The notes under the pieces were generated by a model, which did no database searches, was not told the origin of the DNA, and saw nothing but the letters and a program-made list of their open reading frames with translations. DNA of 8,396 bases. Source: Hyphomonas sp. Its GTDB lineage: Bacteria > Pseudomonadota > Alphaproteobacteria > Caulobacterales > Hyphomonadaceae. The stretch is taken from NCBI GenBank assembly GCA_029287305.1, contig JARFRJ010000158.1:1-8396 (forward strand), read 5' to 3'. Both the position numbers and the translations under genes were made by a program. Positions 5,339 through 8,396 of the stretch are shown here, piece after piece; position 1 is the stretch's first letter, and each line of letters begins with the position of its first letter.

Positions 5339-6377
5339 ACGCCTTGACGCGCTGACGCAATTAAGCCGTGAGCGTATCCTTGTTCTGGACGGTGCCATGG
5401 GCACGCAAATCCAGGGGTTTGACCTTAAGGGGGAAGATTTTTCTGGAGATAAATTTCCCGACTGGCCTATCCCTTTAAAGGGCAATAATGATCTTTTAAA
5501 CCTGACCCGGCCCGATATCATAAAATCAATCCATGTCCGATTTATTGAAGCGGGCGCTGATCTGATTGAAACCAATACATTTAGCGCCACCACGATCGCC
5601 CAAACGGATTATGCGCTTGAAGCCCATGCGGCTGAGATCGCTTTAGAGGGCGCGAAGCTTGCCCGTCAGGCCGCCGATGAGATGAGCGCTAAGCTTGGCC
5701 GGACTATTGGTGTCCTCGGCGCTTTTGGACCGACCAATAAGACACTCTCGCTCTCACCAAATGTCAATGATCCGGGCTATCGCGATGTTGATTTTGATAC
5801 TGTCTGCGCGGCCTATATTGAGCAGGCTCGGGCCATGGCTCCTTATGTAGATTTCTTTCTGATTGAGACGGTTTTTGATACGCTAAACGCCAAAGCGGCG
5901 ATCAAAGCGGTCCTCGATTTTCGTATGGAGACCGCCGAGGATATTCCCATGATCATTTCAGGAACGATTACAGATGCGTCCGGGCGAACCCTGTCCGGTC
6001 AAACCGCAGAGGCTTTCTGGATATCGGTACGCCATGCCAAGCCTTGGGCGGTGGGTCTGAATTGCGCTTTAGGTGCAGATATGATGCGCCCACATATCGC
6101 GTCTATTTCGCGACTGGCCGATACGCGCATTATCGCTTATCCGAATGCGGGTCTGCCCAATGCATTTGGGGAATATGATGAAACGCCCGATCAGATGGCT
6201 GTCCAGATTGCAGAATGGGCGCAGAGTGGTTTTCTGAATATTGTCGGCGGCTGTTGTGGCACAACACCGGAGCATATCCATGCATTGGCAAAAGCTGTAA
6301 AGGAAAAGCCGGGCCGTGATGTTCCGCGCGCCACGTCCAGCATGCAATTATCTGGCCTAGAACCGCTCATTGTCTAA
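5325..6377 (+). CDS. metH: Methionine synthase part 1: homocysteine-binding zinc domain of split MetH
   Basis: This is the N-terminal module of cobalamin-dependent methionine synthase, which binds and activates homocysteine through Zn so that it can accept the methyl group from methylcobalamin. The 350-residue product contains LDGAMGTQIQ (about 21-30), the GNNDLLNLTRPDII segment, GADLIETNTFSA, and the three zinc ligands C247 (GLNCALG), C310 and C311 (GGCCGTTPEH), numerically the same as in E. coli MetH. It ends with LSGLEPLIV followed by a stop, the point where full-length MetH enters the linker to the folate domain. This is therefore a natural-looking fission rather than a random truncation. 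Stand-alone zinc-domain MetH is known in alphaproteobacteria, paired with a separate folate/B12 chain. Here the partner begins about 1 kb downstream, after two other genes. It is almost certainly co-transcribed with sahR and metF. Confidence 0.95.
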   Translation: MSRAERLDALTQLSRERILVLDGAMGTQIQGFDLKGEDFSGDKFPDWPIPLKGNNDLLNLTRPDIIKSIHVRFIEAGADLIETNTFSATTIAQTDYALEAHAAEIALEGAKLARQAADEMSAKLGRTIGVLGAFGPTNKTLSLSPNVNDPGYRDVDFDTVCAAYIEQARAMAPYVDFFLIETVFDTLNAKAAIKAVLDFRMETAEDIPMIISGTITDASGRTLSGQTAEAFWISVRHAKPWAVGLNCALGADMMRPHIASISRLADTRIIAYPNAGLPNAFGEYDETPDQMAVQIAEWAQSGFLNIVGGCCGTTPEHIHALAKAVKEKPGRDVPRATSSMQLSGLEPLIV

Positions 6378-6391
6378 AACAGAGAAATAGA

Positions 6392-6946
6392 ATGTCAAAA
6401 CTATATGAAGAGATTGATGACAAAATCAAAGCGTTCATAGACGCCCAGAAGATGTTTTTTGTCGCCACCGCCCCACTGAATTCTGACGGTCATGTGAATG
6501 TATCACCCAAAGGGTATGACAGTTTTGCCGTTCTCGGACCCCGACACGTGGCTTGGCTGGATGTTGGCGGGTCGGGCATTGAGACGCTTGCGCATTTGAA
6601 AGAAAATGGCCGTGTATGTCTTATGTTTTGTGCTTTTGATGGCAGCGCCCTGATTGTCAGATTGCATGGGCAAGGCGAGGCCGTCCAATTTGACGATCCG
6701 CGCTTTCCTGCGCTTTTGGCACATTTTCCAGAGTTTGACCGAGCGCGGGCGATTATGGTGATGGAGGTTACGCGTATCTCAGACAGTTGCGGCTGGGGCG
6801 TGCCGGTTTACGAGTTTCGTGAAGAAAGAGCGCAGCTTAGGCGCTATGCGGATAATCCGGCCAAAAGCGCTGAAGACTGGGCGGAGAAATATTATACCGC
6901 CAATGCGAAAAGTATTGATGGTTTGCCGGGCATGGAGCGGGTCTGA
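6392..6946 (+). CDS. Pyridoxamine 5'-phosphate oxidase-like flavin-binding protein
   Basis: Member of the PNPOx-like split-barrel superfamily, whose members usually bind FMN, F420 or haem as homodimers; the substrate cannot be told from sequence. The 184-residue product begins with a helix (KLYEEIDDKIKAFIDAQ), then strands with FFVATAPLNSDGHVNVSPKG (residues about 22-41), the AWLDVGGSGIETLAHLKENGRVCLMFCAF segment typical of this subgroup, and GQGEAV. The C-terminal part (ISDSCGWGVPVYEF) is also shared by relatives annotated as flavin-nucleotide-binding. It is not the vitamin B6 enzyme PdxH, whose conserved substrate-binding C-terminus is absent. It follows metH part 1 by 14 bases, so it is probably in the same operon, but the ribosome-binding site is weak (GAGAAA). 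A role in the methyl cycle, for instance flavin or cobalamin redox, is conceivable but unsupported. It separates the two MetH halves. Confidence 0.85.
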   Translation: MSKLYEEIDDKIKAFIDAQKMFFVATAPLNSDGHVNVSPKGYDSFAVLGPRHVAWLDVGGSGIETLAHLKENGRVCLMFCAFDGSALIVRLHGQGEAVQFDDPRFPALLAHFPEFDRARAIMVMEVTRISDSCGWGVPVYEFREERAQLRRYADNPAKSAEDWAEKYYTANAKSIDGLPGMERV

Positions 6947-6968
6947 ATAAGGGGCGCGCTACCCTGAA

Positions 6969-6993
6969 GGGACGGTATACCGCCTATCGTCCC
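6969..6993. repeat. Inverted repeat between the PNPOx-like gene and DUF1428 gene
   Basis: GGGACG (6969-6974) pairs with CGTCCC (6988-6993). The stem extends inward through one G-T wobble and two A-T pairs, giving about nine pairs around TACCGCC. No T-run follows on either strand, so intrinsic termination is not indicated. In the 99-base gap it could be an mRNA processing or stability hairpin separating the upstream part of the cluster from the last two genes, or an operator. The role is unknown. Confidence 0.45.
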
Positions 6994-7045
6994 AAATGCG
7001 CCAGCTTGTGTTAAGATAGCTGTATAAGCAAAAAGGAGAAAACTT

Positions 7046-7399
7046 ATGACTTATATTGATGGATTTGTCGGCGCGGTGCGCACGGATAAGAAGCAAGTCT
7101 ATATAGACAATGCGGCCAAGGCGATTGAGGTGTTTAAAAAATACGGCGCAATTCAAGGCGTTGAAAATTGGGGCGTCGAGGTGCCGGACGGCAAGCTGAC
7201 CTCTTTTCCCATGGCTGTAAAATTGGAAGAGGGAGAGACGGTCGTCTTCTCCTGGGTTGTCTGGCCATCCAAGGAAGCCCACGATGCGGGCATGGAACAG
7301 GCTTTGAAAGACCCGTTCTTTGAAACTGAATTTGATATGTCGTCTGTGGATGGTAAGCGCATGATTTTTGGCAGCTTTGAAACCATTCTCGATCTGTAA
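7046..7399 (+). CDS. DUF1428 family protein (YbaA-like)
   Basis: Small cytoplasmic protein of the DUF1428 family, related to E. coli YbaA; the length of 117 residues is typical. The opening YIDGFVGAV is the family's hallmark. KAIEVFKKYGAIQGVENWGVEVPDGKLTSFPMAVKLEEGETVVFSWVVWPSKEAHDAG fits its dimeric alpha-beta (ferredoxin-like) barrel, and the end (DGKRMIFGSFETI) is also conserved. The biochemical function of the family is not established. A clear ribosome-binding site, AGGAG (7034-7038), lies seven bases before the ATG. The 99-base gap upstream, with its hairpin, leaves room for an independent promoter, although no convincing one was found. It ends 26 bases before metH part 2 and may be co-transcribed with it. 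No membrane segment or signal is present. Confidence 0.9.
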   Translation: MTYIDGFVGAVRTDKKQVYIDNAAKAIEVFKKYGAIQGVENWGVEVPDGKLTSFPMAVKLEEGETVVFSWVVWPSKEAHDAGMEQALKDPFFETEFDMSSVDGKRMIFGSFETILDL

Positions 7400-7425
7400 C
7401 TTTCCTCTTTTGAAACTGTAAACCC

Positions 7426-8396
7426 ATGCCTGATACCACCACGCCGACTGATTCCAGCCGTTTCATTAATATTGGGGAACGCACCAATGTCACCGGATCA
7501 GCGCGTTTCCGCAAGCTGATCACCGCAGGTGATTATGCCGCCGCTGTTGAGGTTGCCCGCCAGCAAGTTGAAAACGGGGCACAGATTATTGATGTGAATA
7601 TGGATGAAGGCATGCTGGATGGCGCGGCTGCCATGACCTGTTTTCTCAATCTGATTGCTGCCGAGCCTGACATTGCCCGTGTGCCTGTCATGATTGACAG
7701 TTCCAAATGGGAGGTGATCGAGGCGGGCCTGAAATGCGTGCAAGGCAAGGCTATTGTTAACTCGATTTCCCTGAAAGAAGGTGAAGCGCCCTTTCTGGAG
7801 CAAGCCCGGACGCTGATGTCTTATGGCGCTGCGGCAGTGATCATGGCTTTTGATGAGGTTGGGCAGGCGGATACGGCGGACCGTAAGGTCGAGATTTGTC
7901 AACGCGCCTATAAATTGCTCACCGAACAGCTTCATTTTCCGCCTGAGGATATTATTTTCGATCCGAATATATTTGCTGTCGCCACGGGGATTGAAGAGCA
8001 TGATAATTATGCGCTTGATTTCATTGAGGCCGCACGGCGCATTTGCCAAGCCTGTCCGGGCGCGCATATATCGGGGGGGCTGTCGAATATTAGTTTCAGC
8101 TTTCGCGGGAATGAGCCAGTGCGCCGGGCAATGCATTCGGTGTTTCTTTATTATGCGATCCCGGCGGGCATGGATATGGGGATCGTCAATGCCGGACAGC
8201 TTGATATCTATGATGAGATTGAGCCGAAATTGCGCGAAGCGGTCGAAGATGTCATTCTTAATCGCACTTCGGAAGCGACAGAAAACCTGCTTGATATCGC
8301 CTCGCAATATAAAGGGCAAAAGGGCAAAACCAGAGCCAAGGATTTAACTTGGCGAGAGGGGGATTATTCGGCGCGTCTGACCCATGCCCTGATTAA
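7426..8396 (+). CDS. metH: Methionine synthase part 2: folate domain and start of cobalamin cap of split MetH (cut by window end)
   Basis: This chain holds the methyl-THF-binding domain and, beyond the window, should hold the B12 cap, B12-binding and reactivation domains. The frame is open for 323 codons to the right edge. After a short polar lead ([11 protein letters not shown]), [16 protein letters not shown] (13-28) begins the pterin-binding barrel exactly where the E. coli MetH linker ends. MIDSSKW (D91), [23 protein letters not shown] (D179 onward), [14 protein letters not shown] and [12 protein letters not shown] follow in order and closely resemble E. coli MetH. The last residues, LTHALI, correspond to the SLVKG-like start of the cobalamin cap. 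No strong Shine-Dalgarno precedes ATG 7426, which may mean coupling to the upstream gene or inefficient initiation. A long open frame on the opposite strand here is a shadow. Together with the 5325-6377 product this should make one functional methionine synthase. Confidence 0.95.
   Translation, partial: MPDTTTPTDSSRFINIGERTNVTGSARFRKLITAGDYAAAVEVARQQVENGAQIIDVNMDEGMLDGAAAMTCFLNLIAAEPDIARVPVMIDSSKWEVIEAGLKCVQGKAIVNSISLKEGEAPFLEQARTLMSYGAAAVIMAFDEVGQADTADRKVEICQRAYKLLTEQLHFPPEDIIFDPNIFAVATGIEEHDNYALDFIEAARRICQACPGAHISGGLSNISFSFRGNEPVRRAMHSVFLYYAIPAGMDMGIVNAGQLDIYDEIEPKLREAVEDVILNRTSEATENLLDIASQYKGQKGKTRAKDLTWREGDYSARLTHALI

Noticed and set aside
7498..8319. 273-codon open frame on the minus strand
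   Set aside because: It lies opposite the well-supported metH part 2 and its translation lacks domain character; it is a shadow of the coding strand.
7850..8347. 165-codon plus-strand frame overlapping metH part 2
   Set aside because: It is out of frame with the conserved MetH sequence and its product is rich in Arg, Ser and Ile, as expected for a frame-shifted shadow.

Overview
The window reads as a piece of an alphaproteobacterial chromosome. Three things suggest this: an outer-membrane lipid-transport pair (MlaA/MlaC), which indicates a Gram-negative; a methionine synthase made as two polypeptides; and a SahR-type ArsR/methylase regulator heading the methionine genes. The assignment is inference from gene content. 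No rRNA, tRNA, CRISPR array or complete insertion sequence was seen.

Layout. Positions 1-407 hold no intact gene. They contain a strong hairpin (106-134) and a low-complexity reading frame interrupted by two stops, possibly a decayed gene. Then come truB (tRNA pseudouridine-55 synthase, + strand) and a small two-helix membrane protein. On the opposite strand, mlaA and mlaC form a probable two-gene unit transcribed leftward. MlaA carries an unusual Asp/Phe-repeat acidic tail. A 149-bp divergent intergenic region follows.

From 3434 to the right edge everything is on the + strand and most of it concerns the activated-methyl cycle. It runs: sahR (ArsR DNA-binding domain fused to a SAM-methylase-like domain), metF (5,10-methylenetetrahydrofolate reductase), metH part 1 (zinc/homocysteine domain), a PNPOx-like flavin-binding protein, a DUF1428 (YbaA-like) protein, and metH part 2 (folate domain and onward, cut by the window end).

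How they work together. MetF makes 5-methyl-THF. The folate and cobalamin modules of MetH part 2 would pass its methyl group to homocysteine held on the zinc site of MetH part 1. SahR would sense S-adenosylhomocysteine (SAH), the by-product of SAM use, and release the operon when SAH builds up. A 26-bp palindrome with 10-bp perfect arms lies 3 bases before the preferred sahR start and is the obvious operator. The two genes between the MetH halves have no known methionine role, and this is the most distinctive feature of the layout. No wholly new system is evident; the most interesting points are the MetH fission with its inserted genes, the operator lying on the sahR start, and the MlaA tail.
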